Assembly: GCA_002418265.1 (NCBI GenBank)
Contig: DIDS01000017.1
Coordinates: forward strand, 62,001-126,000
From: Acidimicrobiia bacterium UBA5794
GTDB taxonomy: Bacteria > Actinomycetota > Acidimicrobiia > Spongiisociales > UBA5794
Direction of reading: 5' to 3'
Length of the DNA stretch: 64,000 bases
Part shown: positions 52,537 through 62,284 of the stretch, piece after piece
Numbering within the stretch: position 1 is the first letter of the stretch
Layout: each line of letters opens with the position of its first letter
The notes under the pieces: model-generated
Database searches by the model: none
What the model saw: the letters and a program-made list of their open reading frames with translations, nothing else
What the model was told of the DNA's origin: nothing
Position numbers and translations under genes: made by a program

Positions 52537-53760
52537 TCAATCGTTGAGGTGTTCGCTCCAATCAATCAGCGCTGTTGTGTACACGACGACGCAATTGTCT
52601 CGCGCCACCCTCAGCTGCAGATCTCGGTCGTTTGTAATGACAACGCACCGGTCATCGGCAGAGCGGACGAGACGAACAATGGCGTCATCGGCCGTCGTCT
52701 CGGGCTCAAACTCCACCACGACCCCGTGATCGGTTTCAAAGCCGCCCCGACCTTGGGCCTGCGCGGCATCGAACACCACCATGACCGCAGCGTCCGTCGC
52801 CCGTTTCACCATGTCAGCACGAGCGATCGCAGCGGCTCTGCCTGCCCTTGACGAGAAGTCATCAAAGAGGACTGCCCCTGCCACGTTGTAGCCGTCGATC
52901 AGAATCCGGTCTGGTTCCTGATCAAGCATCGATGCAAGCCCGGCCGCGGTGTCAGGCGCAATCCCAGAGGGCATCCTCAGTGGCAGTGCATCGACGTTAT
53001 GGGATCCGTCGCTGGTCCGTGGAGGCCGGTACGGGCGTAGGTTTCGCTCGATCCGATCCAGGAGCACGGCCAGCTCGGATGGGTCGGTCGGCAAGCTCGC
53101 CGCCGCCCCCGATTCGGTGGGCGTTCGCTGACCACGAGGCCGCGCCCGTCGTGCCTCGCGCTCGGCAACCTTCGACAGTGCCTGTCGAAGCTGTTCGTTG
53201 GCCGAGGCGAGATCAGCCAGCTCCTTTTGGAGCCGATCCCGTTCCGATACAGCGGTGTCACGTTCGGCGCGTGCGCGGTCGGCCGCCTGTTGGAGTCCCA
53301 CGCGTGACCGCTTGTCTGAGTCGGTCTGTGCGAGCAGAGCTACCTTCGCATCGTCCTTGGCCTCTTCGAGCCTGGCCTTCGCCTCCCGAAGCTTGCGCTC
53401 AAGATCAGACGCATCGGCGCGAGCGCCGTCACGCTGAGCGACCACCTCGGCGAGGGCGTTCTCCATCGTGCGCAGTGCAACAAGAGGAGCAGCCGCAGCG
53501 GGATCAGCCAGGAACGTGTCAACGATCTCATTCGTCAAACCCATCTCCGCCCATCGCTGTGCGACTGCCAAACGAAACTCGTCATCGGCAATCAGGTGGT
53601 CGATGACGGCGCGTTGGTATGGCCTCGGAAGCCGCTTGCCGGTTGCGGTTGCGGCCTTGCGAAGCTTGTTGGGAATCGCATCGGCGTCGCGGTCTGCCAA
53701 CTCGTCACGCACAACGCGGATGAGTTGCTGAAGTACGGCGAGATCATCGTTTTTCGCCAC
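52537..53760 (-). CDS. NYN (PIN-like) nuclease domain protein with coiled coil
   Basis: 407 residues: a helical N-terminal domain (DDLAVLQQLIRVVRDELADRDADAIPNKLRK), a long coiled coil (about 130-200) and a C-terminal YacP-like NYN domain with acidic residues in LIDGYNVAGA, MVVFDAAQ, ADDAIVRLV and ITNDRDLQLRV. YacP-type NYN domains are RNases, so an RNA-processing role is possible. I chose the GTG 6 bases after AGGAG over an ATG 21 bases upstream. It diverges from the ilv operon. Confidence 0.85.
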   Translation of the reverse strand: MAKNDDLAVLQQLIRVVRDELADRDADAIPNKLRKAATATGKRLPRPYQRAVIDHLIADDEFRLAVAQRWAEMGLTNEIVDTFLADPAAAAPLVALRTMENALAEVVAQRDGARADASDLERKLREAKARLEEAKDDAKVALLAQTDSDKRSRVGLQQAADRARAERDTAVSERDRLQKELADLASANEQLRQALSKVAEREARRARPRGQRTPTESGAAASLPTDPSELAVLLDRIERNLRPYRPPRTSDGSHNVDALPLRMPSGIAPDTAAGLASMLDQEPDRILIDGYNVAGAVLFDDFSSRAGRAAAIARADMVKRATDAAVMVVFDAAQAQGRGGFETDHGVVVEFEPETTADDAIVRLVRSADDRCVVITNDRDLQLRVARDNCVVVYTTALIDWSEHLND

Positions 53761-53798
53761 ATTCGACTCCTGTAGTCGCATCCGCGCGGTCTCTCATC

Positions 53799-53826
53799 TT
53801 GACATGCACCGCCACGATGCCATACT
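53799..53826 (+). promoter_or_regulatory. Promoter of the ilvB leader
   Basis: TTGACA, 16 bases, CATACT. The -35 box is perfect. The predicted start near 53833 places the leader peptide about 24 bases into the transcript. The NYN gene starts 38 bases upstream on the other strand. Confidence 0.6.
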
Positions 53827-53856
53827 CCCATCTCACACCAGCAACAAGGTGCAGGA

Positions 53857-53892
53857 ATGCAAACAGCGACACTCGTACTTATTCTCATGTAG
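53857..53892 (+). CDS. ilvB leader peptide, branched-chain-rich
   Basis: Eleven-residue reading frame Met-Gln-Thr-Ala-Thr-Leu-Val-Leu-Ile-Leu-Met followed by TAG. Five consecutive branched-chain codons (CTC, GTA, CTT, ATT, CTC) make it a sensor for Leu, Val and Ile supply. AAGG lies 7-10 bases before the ATG. It is directly followed by a stem and by an intrinsic terminator ahead of ilvB, the standard attenuation layout. Confidence 0.85.
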   Translation: MQTATLVLILM

Positions 53893-53916
53893 GCGCATCA
53901 GCCAAACCGATGCGCC
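53892..53916 (+). promoter_or_regulatory. Leader hairpin between leader peptide and terminator
   Basis: GGCGCATC pairs with GATGCGCC across a 9-base loop. It begins at the leader-peptide stop codon, where a stalled ribosome would disturb it. Likely the pause or protector stem of the attenuator; the competing antiterminator was not resolved by eye. Confidence 0.65.
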
Positions 53917-53919
53917 CTA

Positions 53920-53952
53920 CCCTCCGTGCCACGGAGGGTTTTCTCTTTCTCG
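53920..53952 (+). terminator. Intrinsic terminator (attenuator) before ilvB
   Basis: Perfect 8-bp stem CCCTCCGT/ACGGAGGG with a 3-base GCC loop, followed by TTTTCTCTTTCT. It lies between the leader peptide and the ilvB ATG, so it is an attenuator rather than an end-of-operon terminator. Confidence 0.85.
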
Positions 53953-53962
53953 GAGCCGACAT

Positions 53963-55681
53963 ATGCCAAATGAAATCAGTGGAGCAGAGATTCTTCTCAA
54001 GAGCCTTGAACTTGAGGGGGTCGATCTGGTATTCGGAATACCGGGTGGAGCAATCCTGCAAGCCTACGACTCGCTCTATGACAGCCCAATCCGACACGTC
54101 CTCGTTCGACATGAACAGGGCGGTGGGCACATGGCCTCCGGCTACGCTCACGCCACCGGCCGGGTCGGCGTGACCATCGCCACATCAGGTCCGGGGGCGA
54201 CGAATCTCGTCACACCGCTCGCGGATGCCTACATGGACTCAATCCCCGTCGTGGCGATCACTGCACAGGTTCCATCCACCTCAATCGGACTCGACGCATT
54301 CCAGGAAACCCACACATGGGGCATTGCGATGCCTGTGACAAAACACAATGAACTCGTTACGGAGACTTCCGAGATAGCGGGCGCGGTCCATGAGGCGTTT
54401 CACCTCGCCAAGACCGGGCGTCCAGGGCCCGTGCTCGTTGACATCACAAAGGATGCCTTGGTGGGAACGGCCTCCTTCACCGGAAGCAAGAAGATCGATC
54501 TTCCCGGATACAAGCCGTCGGTGAAAGGTCACTCCCGCCAAGTCAAGGCCGCAATCGATCTGATCATGGAATCGGAACGGCCGGTCCTGTACGCGGGTGG
54601 GGGAACGATCAGAGCGGAAGCATCTCGGGAACTGACGCAGTTTGCCGAGCTGTTGCGCCTCCCGACGGTGACGACGCTCATGGCGAGGGGTGTGATTCCC
54701 GATTCGCACGACCTCGCCCTTGGCATGCCAGGTATGCATGGGTGCTACACCGCGTCGACCGCGATGCAGAAATCAGATCTGCTCATCAACATCGGGGCGC
54801 GCTTCGACGATCGGGTGACCGGCAATCCAGAGTTCTTTGCTCCACACGCTCGGGTGATACATGTCGACGTGGATCCTGCCGAGATCGGCAAGATCCGCTT
54901 CGTTGATGTGCCGATCGTTGGCGATGCCAAAGCCGTACTCACCCAACTGATCGAGATTGCGACCAAACGACTCGACGGGCACGAAGCGCCAGCCCGTTCA
55001 GCATGGTTCGACACGATCCGGAGTTGGCAGCGCGATTTCCCGCTCACATTCAATCAAGAGGAGGACGGACCGATCCAGCAACAGTACGTGATCGAGCAAC
55101 TCCACAAGGCAACGGGGGGCGATGCAATTGTCGTCGCAGGCGTTGGTCAGCACCAGATGTGGACCTCCCAGTTCTGGGGATTCGAAAGGCCAAACACCTG
55201 GATCAACTCGGGTGGCCTCGGAACGATGGGGTACGCGGTCCCCGCATCGATCGGAGCACAGGCTGGCATGCCGAATGAAACCGTGATCTGCATCGACGGC
55301 GATGGATGCTTCCAGATGACGTTTCAGGAACTGATCACGGCTGCAACCGAGAACATTCCCGTCAAGATCGTGGTGATGAACAACGCCAGTCTCGGCATGG
55401 TTCGCCAATGGCAGAAGTTGTTCTTCAATGAACGGTTCTCGGCAACAGACCTGTCCTACGAAAACCCGGACATCGTGATGCTCGCTGAAGCCATGGGATG
55501 TGTCGGACTGCGAGCAGAGACACCTGACGAGGTCATCCCAACCATCGAGAAAGGACTCGCGGTCACCGACCGTCCGGTTGTCATGGAATTCCGATGCGAT
55601 CGAGATGCGATGGTCTTTCCGATGATCAAGGCTGGGGGAAGCAACGACTTCATCCTCATGGGACCTGAGGACATCACATGA
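53963..55681 (+). CDS. ilvB: Acetolactate synthase large subunit
   Basis: TPP enzyme for the first common step of valine, leucine and isoleucine synthesis. 572 residues: FGIPGGAILQAYDSL and the catalytic glutamate in RHEQGGGHMA at the N-terminal end, FAD-type middle domain, and the TPP motif GDGCFQMTFQELITA near the C-terminus. Start at MPNEISGAEILL; the open frame upstream is the leader region. ilvN follows 10 bases later, as expected for a biosynthetic AHAS. Confidence 0.96.
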   Translation: MPNEISGAEILLKSLELEGVDLVFGIPGGAILQAYDSLYDSPIRHVLVRHEQGGGHMASGYAHATGRVGVTIATSGPGATNLVTPLADAYMDSIPVVAITAQVPSTSIGLDAFQETHTWGIAMPVTKHNELVTETSEIAGAVHEAFHLAKTGRPGPVLVDITKDALVGTASFTGSKKIDLPGYKPSVKGHSRQVKAAIDLIMESERPVLYAGGGTIRAEASRELTQFAELLRLPTVTTLMARGVIPDSHDLALGMPGMHGCYTASTAMQKSDLLINIGARFDDRVTGNPEFFAPHARVIHVDVDPAEIGKIRFVDVPIVGDAKAVLTQLIEIATKRLDGHEAPARSAWFDTIRSWQRDFPLTFNQEEDGPIQQQYVIEQLHKATGGDAIVVAGVGQHQMWTSQFWGFERPNTWINSGGLGTMGYAVPASIGAQAGMPNETVICIDGDGCFQMTFQELITAATENIPVKIVVMNNASLGMVRQWQKLFFNERFSATDLSYENPDIVMLAEAMGCVGLRAETPDEVIPTIEKGLAVTDRPVVMEFRCDRDAMVFPMIKAGGSNDFILMGPEDIT

Positions 55682-55691
55682 GGCGGACCAC

Positions 55692-56210
55692 ATGAGCGAA
55701 CACCAAATGCACCATGTCATATCGGTGACCGTCGAGAACAAGCCAGGGGTTCTTGCGCGGGTGGCGTCGATGTTTGCACGGCGCGATTTCAACATCCACT
55801 CACTGACCGTTGGCCCCACGGAGGACCCGAGCCGATCACGTATGACGGTCGTTGTGGATGGGCCCGAGATGGAGCAGATCGTCAAGCAGCTCTACAAGTT
55901 GGTCCACACGCTCAAGGTCAGTGAACACAAACCGGGTGAAGCCGTCGAACGCGAGATCATGTTGCTCCGGGTCAACGCTGATCCCAAACGTCGTTCCGAG
56001 ATCCTTGAAGCAGCCAATGTATTTGAGGCAAAGGCAGTGGACGTTGGTGCAACGACCGTGACATTCGAGGTCGTCGGTGAACCCGGAAGGTTGGCGGATT
56101 TCCACGAAATGATGAAGACGTATGGAATTGCGAGCCTCGTGAAATCTGGCCGGATCGCGTTGGCCAAGGACTCGAAATCCATGACAAAGAAACAAAAACG
56201 AACGGCCTAA
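55692..56210 (+). CDS. ilvN: Acetolactate synthase small (regulatory) subunit
   Basis: 172-residue two-domain regulatory subunit. The N-terminal ACT domain is HVISVTVENKPGVLARVASMFARRDFNIHSLTVGPTED, the valine-sensing part, and the C-terminal half is the AHAS small-subunit domain. GAGGCGG precedes the ATG. Confers feedback control by valine in the family. Confidence 0.95.
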   Translation: MSEHQMHHVISVTVENKPGVLARVASMFARRDFNIHSLTVGPTEDPSRSRMTVVVDGPEMEQIVKQLYKLVHTLKVSEHKPGEAVEREIMLLRVNADPKRRSEILEAANVFEAKAVDVGATTVTFEVVGEPGRLADFHEMMKTYGIASLVKSGRIALAKDSKSMTKKQKRTA

Positions 56211-56225
56211 GGGGGCTGACTGACC

Positions 56226-57239
<1,014 letters not shown>

Positions 57240-57241
57240 GG

Positions 57242-57275
57242 CAGACTTCAGAAGTCAGACGTCAGACGTCAGAAA
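57242..57275 (+). repeat. TTCAGAAGTCAGACGTCAGACGTCAGA repeat
   Basis: Four tandem iterations of GTCAGAC/GTCAGAA fill the gap between ilvC and leuA. Same family as at fabF (36971-37000) and 43941-43959; it begins immediately after the ilvC stop. The leuA ribosome binding site (AGGAG) follows directly. Confidence 0.65.
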
Positions 57276-57288
57276 TTAGGAGTGACCG

Positions 57289-58815
57289 ATGTCTGACAAA
57301 CTGATCATCTTGGACACAACGCTTCGCGACGGCGAGCAGGCGCCAGGAATCGCGCTGTCCCCTGACGACAAGGTCGCGATCGCCACCCAGCTTGCCAAGC
57401 TGAAGGTGGACATCATCGAGGCCGGATTCGCAGCGTCGAGTCCCGGTGATTTCACATCCGTGTCCCGGATTGCCAACGAGGTCAAAGGACCGGTGATCGC
57501 GTCCCTTGCACGGACCCATCCCGACGACATCGACCAAGCCGCGGATGCGCTCAAAGGCGCCGATTCCAAGCGGATCCATGTGTTCCAGTCGACCTCACCA
57601 ATCCACATGGAGCAGATGCTGAGGATGTCCCCATCAGAGGTGAAGAAGTCCATCAAGGAAGGCGTCACCCGGGCAAAGCGGTACGTCGATGACGTCGAGT
57701 TCTCACCACAGGACGCAACCCGTTCCGACCCTGATTTCATCGTCGAAGTGTGCCGCATCGCCATGGAATGTGGGGCGACCACGATCAATATTCCCGACAC
57801 CGTCGGCTTCGCCATGCCGGAGGATTTCGTCGAACTCCTGACACGTGTCTTTGACGACGTTCGCGGTGGCAACGAGGACATCATCATCTCGACCCACTGT
57901 CACAACGATCTTGGTCTCGCCGTCGCCAACTCCCTGTCCGCCATTCACGCAGGCGCCAGACAGATCGAGGGCGCCATCAACGGCATCGGTGAACGGGCTG
58001 GCAACACCTCCACCGAGGAGATCATCATGGCGCTGACAACGAGAGCGGACCACTTCGGTGTCGAGATCGGTGCTGACACAACGGAGATCTTCGAAACATC
58101 ACGACTCGTGTCGTCCCTCACCGGATATCCGGTGCAGTACAACAAGGCCGTCGTGGGAAGAAACGCCTTTTCACATGAATCCGGCATCCACCAACACGGT
58201 GTTCTTCGCAACCGTGAGACCTATGAGATTATGGATCCTGAGACCGTGGGCCAGCACTCAACGCTGGTACTTGGCAAGCATTCGGGTCGAGCAGCGTTCG
58301 CCGATGCCCTCGCCAAGCTCGGAATCCACCTTGAGGATGAGGATTTTCAGCGCTCATTCCAACGCTTCAAGGAGCTCGCAGACCGCAAGGGTGAGATCTC
58401 CGAGGAGGGGATCCGTGCCATCGTGGATGAGGAGACCAACACGACCACGCGCGAGATGAAACTCGTGTCGCTCCACGTCGCGGGAGGCTCTCACGAGGCC
58501 CCGATCGCCACAGTGGTGCTCGACCGCGCTGGCGAAGAGGTGACGTCCTCCGCTGAGGGTGATGGCATGATCAGTGCAGCATTCGTGGCCCTTCAGGACG
58601 CCTACGGGATTGCAGCCTCGCTCGTCGACTACCGCGTCTCGCCACTCACTTCGGGTGCTGATGCCATGGCGAAGGTGAACGTGATCATCCAGGTCATGTC
58701 CTCAACGTACTCGGGTCAGGGTGTCTCGACCGACGTGGTCGAGGGTTCAGCACGGGCCATCGTGTCTGCCCTGAACAAGGCCGCGTTCGACCGCGGAGCC
58801 CTCACAGCCAACTGA
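57289..58815 (+). CDS. leuA: 2-isopropylmalate synthase
   Basis: First committed enzyme of leucine synthesis, joining acetyl-CoA and 2-oxoisovalerate. 508 residues: catalytic TIM barrel starting LDTTLRDGEQAPG, metal ligands in STHCHNDLGLAVAN, GIGERAGNTS, then the linker domain (HESGIHQHG) and a C-terminal leucine-binding regulatory domain (about 390-508). AGGAG precedes the ATG. The downstream isomerase genes leuC and leuD are not in this window. Confidence 0.95.
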   Translation: MSDKLIILDTTLRDGEQAPGIALSPDDKVAIATQLAKLKVDIIEAGFAASSPGDFTSVSRIANEVKGPVIASLARTHPDDIDQAADALKGADSKRIHVFQSTSPIHMEQMLRMSPSEVKKSIKEGVTRAKRYVDDVEFSPQDATRSDPDFIVEVCRIAMECGATTINIPDTVGFAMPEDFVELLTRVFDDVRGGNEDIIISTHCHNDLGLAVANSLSAIHAGARQIEGAINGIGERAGNTSTEEIIMALTTRADHFGVEIGADTTEIFETSRLVSSLTGYPVQYNKAVVGRNAFSHESGIHQHGVLRNRETYEIMDPETVGQHSTLVLGKHSGRAAFADALAKLGIHLEDEDFQRSFQRFKELADRKGEISEEGIRAIVDEETNTTTREMKLVSLHVAGGSHEAPIATVVLDRAGEEVTSSAEGDGMISAAFVALQDAYGIAASLVDYRVSPLTSGADAMAKVNVIIQVMSSTYSGQGVSTDVVEGSARAIVSALNKAAFDRGALTAN

Positions 58816-58830
58816 CAGGAGCGTCAACTC

Positions 58831-59892
58831 GTGAACGCACGCTTCACGCTGCTGCCAGGCGACGGAATTGGCCCAGAGATCATCGAGCAGGCGCGGATCG
58901 TCCTTGATGCGGTGGCATCGAGATTCGGACATTCTTTCGCCTACGACGCTCAGCTCATCGGGGGCATCGCCATCGACGAGACGGGTGATCCCCTGCCAGT
59001 AGCAACGATCGCCTCGGCAAAGGAATCACACGCCATCATCTTGGGTGCCGTTGGAGGACCAAAGTGGGACGATCCCACGGCGAAGACACGACCTGAGATC
59101 GGTTTGCTCGGGATCCGCAAGGAGCTGAGCCTGTTTGCCAACCTTCGACCGGTTCGGACCCAGCCAGCGCTCCTTGACGCCTCGCCGCTCAAACGGGAAC
59201 TCATCGAGGATGTCGACATCCTGTTCTATCGCGAACTGACGGGAGGTATCTACTTCGGTGCATCGACGACCTCAGATGACGGAAGGACAGTCTCGAATGC
59301 GATGACCTATTCCGAGTATGAGATCGAGCGAATCGTGCGGATGGCAGCCGACGCTGCCCGGATGCGAAGGGGCAAGGTCACGTCTGTCGACAAGGCCAAT
59401 GTCCTGGCCGTATCGCGGCTGTGGCGCTCGACCGCAGACCGAGTCATGGCTGAAGAGTTCCCAGATGTCGAGTTTGAGACCGTACTGGTGGATGCAATGG
59501 CGATGCACTTGCTGTCACGAGCGAAGGACTTCGACGTCGTGGTGACCGGGAACCTCTTCGGGGACATCCTCACCGACGAGGCATCGATGCTCCCTGGTTC
59601 GCTCGGGCTCTTGCCGTCGGCATCTCTCGGCTCGTCTGGCCCCGGGCTCTACGAACCGATTCACGGCTCGGCACCCGACCTCGCAGGTGAGGACGTTGCC
59701 AACCCACTCGCCACGATCCTCGCAACAGCGATGGCGCTCCGCCACTCCCTTGGCCTCCACGACGAGGCTGGTGCCGTCGAAGCGGCCGTTGAACGGGTAC
59801 TCGACAACGGTCTACGAACACCTGATATCGCCCGAGGCGGCCCGACCGTGTCGACATCGGAGATGGGCGCTGCCGTCGTGGCTGCACTGTGA
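58831..59892 (+). CDS. leuB: 3-isopropylmalate dehydrogenase
   Basis: NAD-dependent oxidative decarboxylase of leucine synthesis. 353 residues with LLPGDGIGPEI, the substrate-binding segment ELTGGIYFG, NLFGDILTDEASML and EPIHGSAPDLAG with the cofactor loop. Starts at GTG after AGGAG. Part of the ilvBNC-leuAB run, with leuC/leuD missing from between leuA and leuB. Confidence 0.96.
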   Translation: MNARFTLLPGDGIGPEIIEQARIVLDAVASRFGHSFAYDAQLIGGIAIDETGDPLPVATIASAKESHAIILGAVGGPKWDDPTAKTRPEIGLLGIRKELSLFANLRPVRTQPALLDASPLKRELIEDVDILFYRELTGGIYFGASTTSDDGRTVSNAMTYSEYEIERIVRMAADAARMRRGKVTSVDKANVLAVSRLWRSTADRVMAEEFPDVEFETVLVDAMAMHLLSRAKDFDVVVTGNLFGDILTDEASMLPGSLGLLPSASLGSSGPGLYEPIHGSAPDLAGEDVANPLATILATAMALRHSLGLHDEAGAVEAAVERVLDNGLRTPDIARGGPTVSTSEMGAAVVAAL

Positions 59893-59962
59893 GTGCGTAT
59901 CAACGCCAGCCAGCTGACGGTACGCTGAACCAGCCCCACCATTCATCTCAACGGGACTCCCC

Positions 59963-61414
59963 ATGACCGAACAAATGGCAGACATCGGAGTCATCGGACT
60001 CGCGGTGATGGGGCAGAACCTCGTTCTGAACCTCTCTGACCATGGACACGCCGTTGCCGTGTTCAACCGCACTACGGCCAGAACAAAGGAATTTCTCGCT
60101 GGCCCGGCCATGGGTCGCAACATCGTCGGGGCTCACGACCTTCCCGGATTCGTCGCCTTGCTCAAGAAGCCACGACGCGTCCTTCTGATGATCAAGGCCG
60201 GTCCATCCGTCGACATGCAGATCGAGAACCTCGTCCCCTTTCTCGAACCGGGAGACATCATCATCGATGGAGGGAACTCCCTCTACACCGACACCGAGCG
60301 TCGGTGGGTCGAGTTGGCTCAACACGGGATCCACTTCGTTGGTGTGGGAATATCGGGCGGTGAAGACGGGGCACGCAACGGCCCATCAATCATGCCTGGC
60401 GGCGAACCCGCTGCGTGGCCGATCATCAAACCGATGGTCACGTCAATCGCAGCCGACTATCACGGTGAACCGTGTGCGGACTGGATCGGAAGTGGTGGGG
60501 CCGGCCATTACGTCAAGATGGTTCACAACGGCATCGAGTACGGCGACATGCAGGTGATTGCCGAGGCCTATGACGTGATGTCGCGTGGTCTTGGGATGTC
60601 GGCATCAGAGATCCGGCCACATTTTTCGGCTTGGAACAAGGGAAAGCTCGACTCGTACCTGATCGAGATCACTGCTGACATCCTCGGTCACACCACCAAT
60701 GGGATACCGACCGTCGATCTCATCCTTGATGCCGCGGGCCAAAAGGGAACCGGGAAGTGGACGGTGATCGCTTCCATGGACGAGGGGATGCCGGTATCGC
60801 TCGTTGCCGAATCCGTTTACGCCAGGATGGTGTCGGCGCTCCACGCCGAGCGCCAGCGTGCCGCCGAGATGCTTGGAGGCAGCGTCAGCCTGATCGTTGA
60901 CGACCCGGTCGAGGTCATCGACGACCTCCATGATGCCCTCTACGGATCGAAGATTGTTTCGTACGCACAGGGATTCATGCTGTTCCGTGCGGCAAGCGAA
61001 CATTTCCATTGGGATCTCAAACCGGATGTGATCGCAAGCCTGTGGCGGGCGGGGTGCATCATCCGATCACAATTCCTGGGGGACATCACAGCTGCATACC
61101 GGTCGAATCCCGATCTTGAAAACCTGCTGATCGACGACTATTTCGCTTCTGAGATCACTGCGACCCTTCCTGGCTGGCGCCGAACCGTGGCACGGGCAGC
61201 GATGTCTGGCATCCCGGTTCCTGCGTATGCCGCGGCGCTCGCCTTCTTCGACAGCTATCGAGCGAGAAGGCTCCCGGCGAACCTGATCCAGGCGCAGCGG
61301 GACTACTTCGGTGCACACACGTATGAACGCGTTGATCGGGATCGTGGGGAATGGTTCCACACCGACTGGACCGGCCACGGAGGCGATGTGACGTCAGGAA
61401 CGTACGAAGCATGA
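59963..61414 (+). CDS. gnd: 6-phosphogluconate dehydrogenase (decarboxylating)
   Basis: 483 residues, normal length for the long Gnd type. NADP-binding GLAVMGQNLVLN, IIIDGGNSLYTDT, the catalytic lysine region HYVKMVHNGIEYGDMQ, and RDYFGAHTYER near the C-terminus. Produces ribulose 5-phosphate and NADPH in the oxidative pentose phosphate pathway. It follows leuB after 70 bases and overlaps the next gene by 4 bases. Confidence 0.95.
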   Translation: MTEQMADIGVIGLAVMGQNLVLNLSDHGHAVAVFNRTTARTKEFLAGPAMGRNIVGAHDLPGFVALLKKPRRVLLMIKAGPSVDMQIENLVPFLEPGDIIIDGGNSLYTDTERRWVELAQHGIHFVGVGISGGEDGARNGPSIMPGGEPAAWPIIKPMVTSIAADYHGEPCADWIGSGGAGHYVKMVHNGIEYGDMQVIAEAYDVMSRGLGMSASEIRPHFSAWNKGKLDSYLIEITADILGHTTNGIPTVDLILDAAGQKGTGKWTVIASMDEGMPVSLVAESVYARMVSALHAERQRAAEMLGGSVSLIVDDPVEVIDDLHDALYGSKIVSYAQGFMLFRAASEHFHWDLKPDVIASLWRAGCIIRSQFLGDITAAYRSNPDLENLLIDDYFASEITATLPGWRRTVARAAMSGIPVPAYAAALAFFDSYRARRLPANLIQAQRDYFGAHTYERVDRDRGEWFHTDWTGHGGDVTSGTYEA

Positions 61415-62265
61415 AGGACTACCCACGAGCGATGGTCGCCATCGTTACCCCATTCGATACGGAAGGAAACGTTGATGGCGAAGCCCACGTCCACAACGTG
61501 CGCCACCTCTCGGCACAGGGCTGTACCGGATTCGTCCCTGCGGGTTCCACCGGCGAGGGACCCTATCTTGAAAAAGGTGAACGTGGGGCCCTCGTTGCCG
61601 CCACGCGTCAGGGGGCCGAAGGCTCGTTCATCCTGTGCGGTATCAATGCAGAGTCGGTTCGACAGGCCTTGGCCCAGATCGTCGAGGCAGCGGATGCCGG
61701 AGCGGATGCCGTGCTGGTGCTGACACCAGGAACCCTGGTGCGGGGTAACCATGATCGCGTCGCCGCGTTCTACACCGAGATCGCCGACGCAGCGCCCGTG
61801 CCTGTGCTCTTGTACTCGAACCCGAACGTCACGGGGTACGAACTTCCAACCGACACGATCAACAAGCTTGCCAACCATCGCAACATCCACGGCATCAAGG
61901 ACAGCGGAGGGAATCCGGACCGGATCGATGATCATGCCACCGCGATCCAGAACGGGTTCATCGTCTATGCCGGAGCGTCGCGAGCACTCCTCGAGTCACA
62001 CAAACGGGGCGCTTACGGTGCCATCACGGCAAGCGCAAATTATGTGTTCGGCCTTGTTGCGGCGGCATCATCGGGAGATCCCAATGGGCAAGCCGAACTT
62101 GATGCCGTTATCGCGGTCGTCGAACGCCATGGTATCCCAGGAGCCAAAAGGGCGGCCGCTGCAGCCGGCATCAAGAGTGGAACCCTCCGACATCCTCTGA
62201 CGCCGGTCGATGACACGATCGGTCAGGAAATTGACACCGCGCTCGTTTCGCTAAAGCAACACTGA
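61411..62265 (+). CDS. dapA: Dihydrodipicolinate synthase family protein
   Basis: 284-residue aldolase of the DapA family. Barrel landmarks are AIVTPF, GSTGEGPYL with the expected threonine and tyrosine-side motif LYSNPNVTGYEL, and the Schiff-base lysine in HGIKDSGGN. Some positions differ from canonical DapA (LYSNPN for the usual YNVP), so it may act in lysine synthesis or be a related aldolase. Start overlaps the gnd stop by 4 bases. Confidence 0.8.
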   Translation: MKDYPRAMVAIVTPFDTEGNVDGEAHVHNVRHLSAQGCTGFVPAGSTGEGPYLEKGERGALVAATRQGAEGSFILCGINAESVRQALAQIVEAADAGADAVLVLTPGTLVRGNHDRVAAFYTEIADAAPVPVLLYSNPNVTGYELPTDTINKLANHRNIHGIKDSGGNPDRIDDHATAIQNGFIVYAGASRALLESHKRGAYGAITASANYVFGLVAAASSGDPNGQAELDAVIAVVERHGIPGAKRAAAAAGIKSGTLRHPLTPVDDTIGQEIDTALVSLKQH

Positions 62266-62284
62266 TCCCGTTACCTTCGCCACG

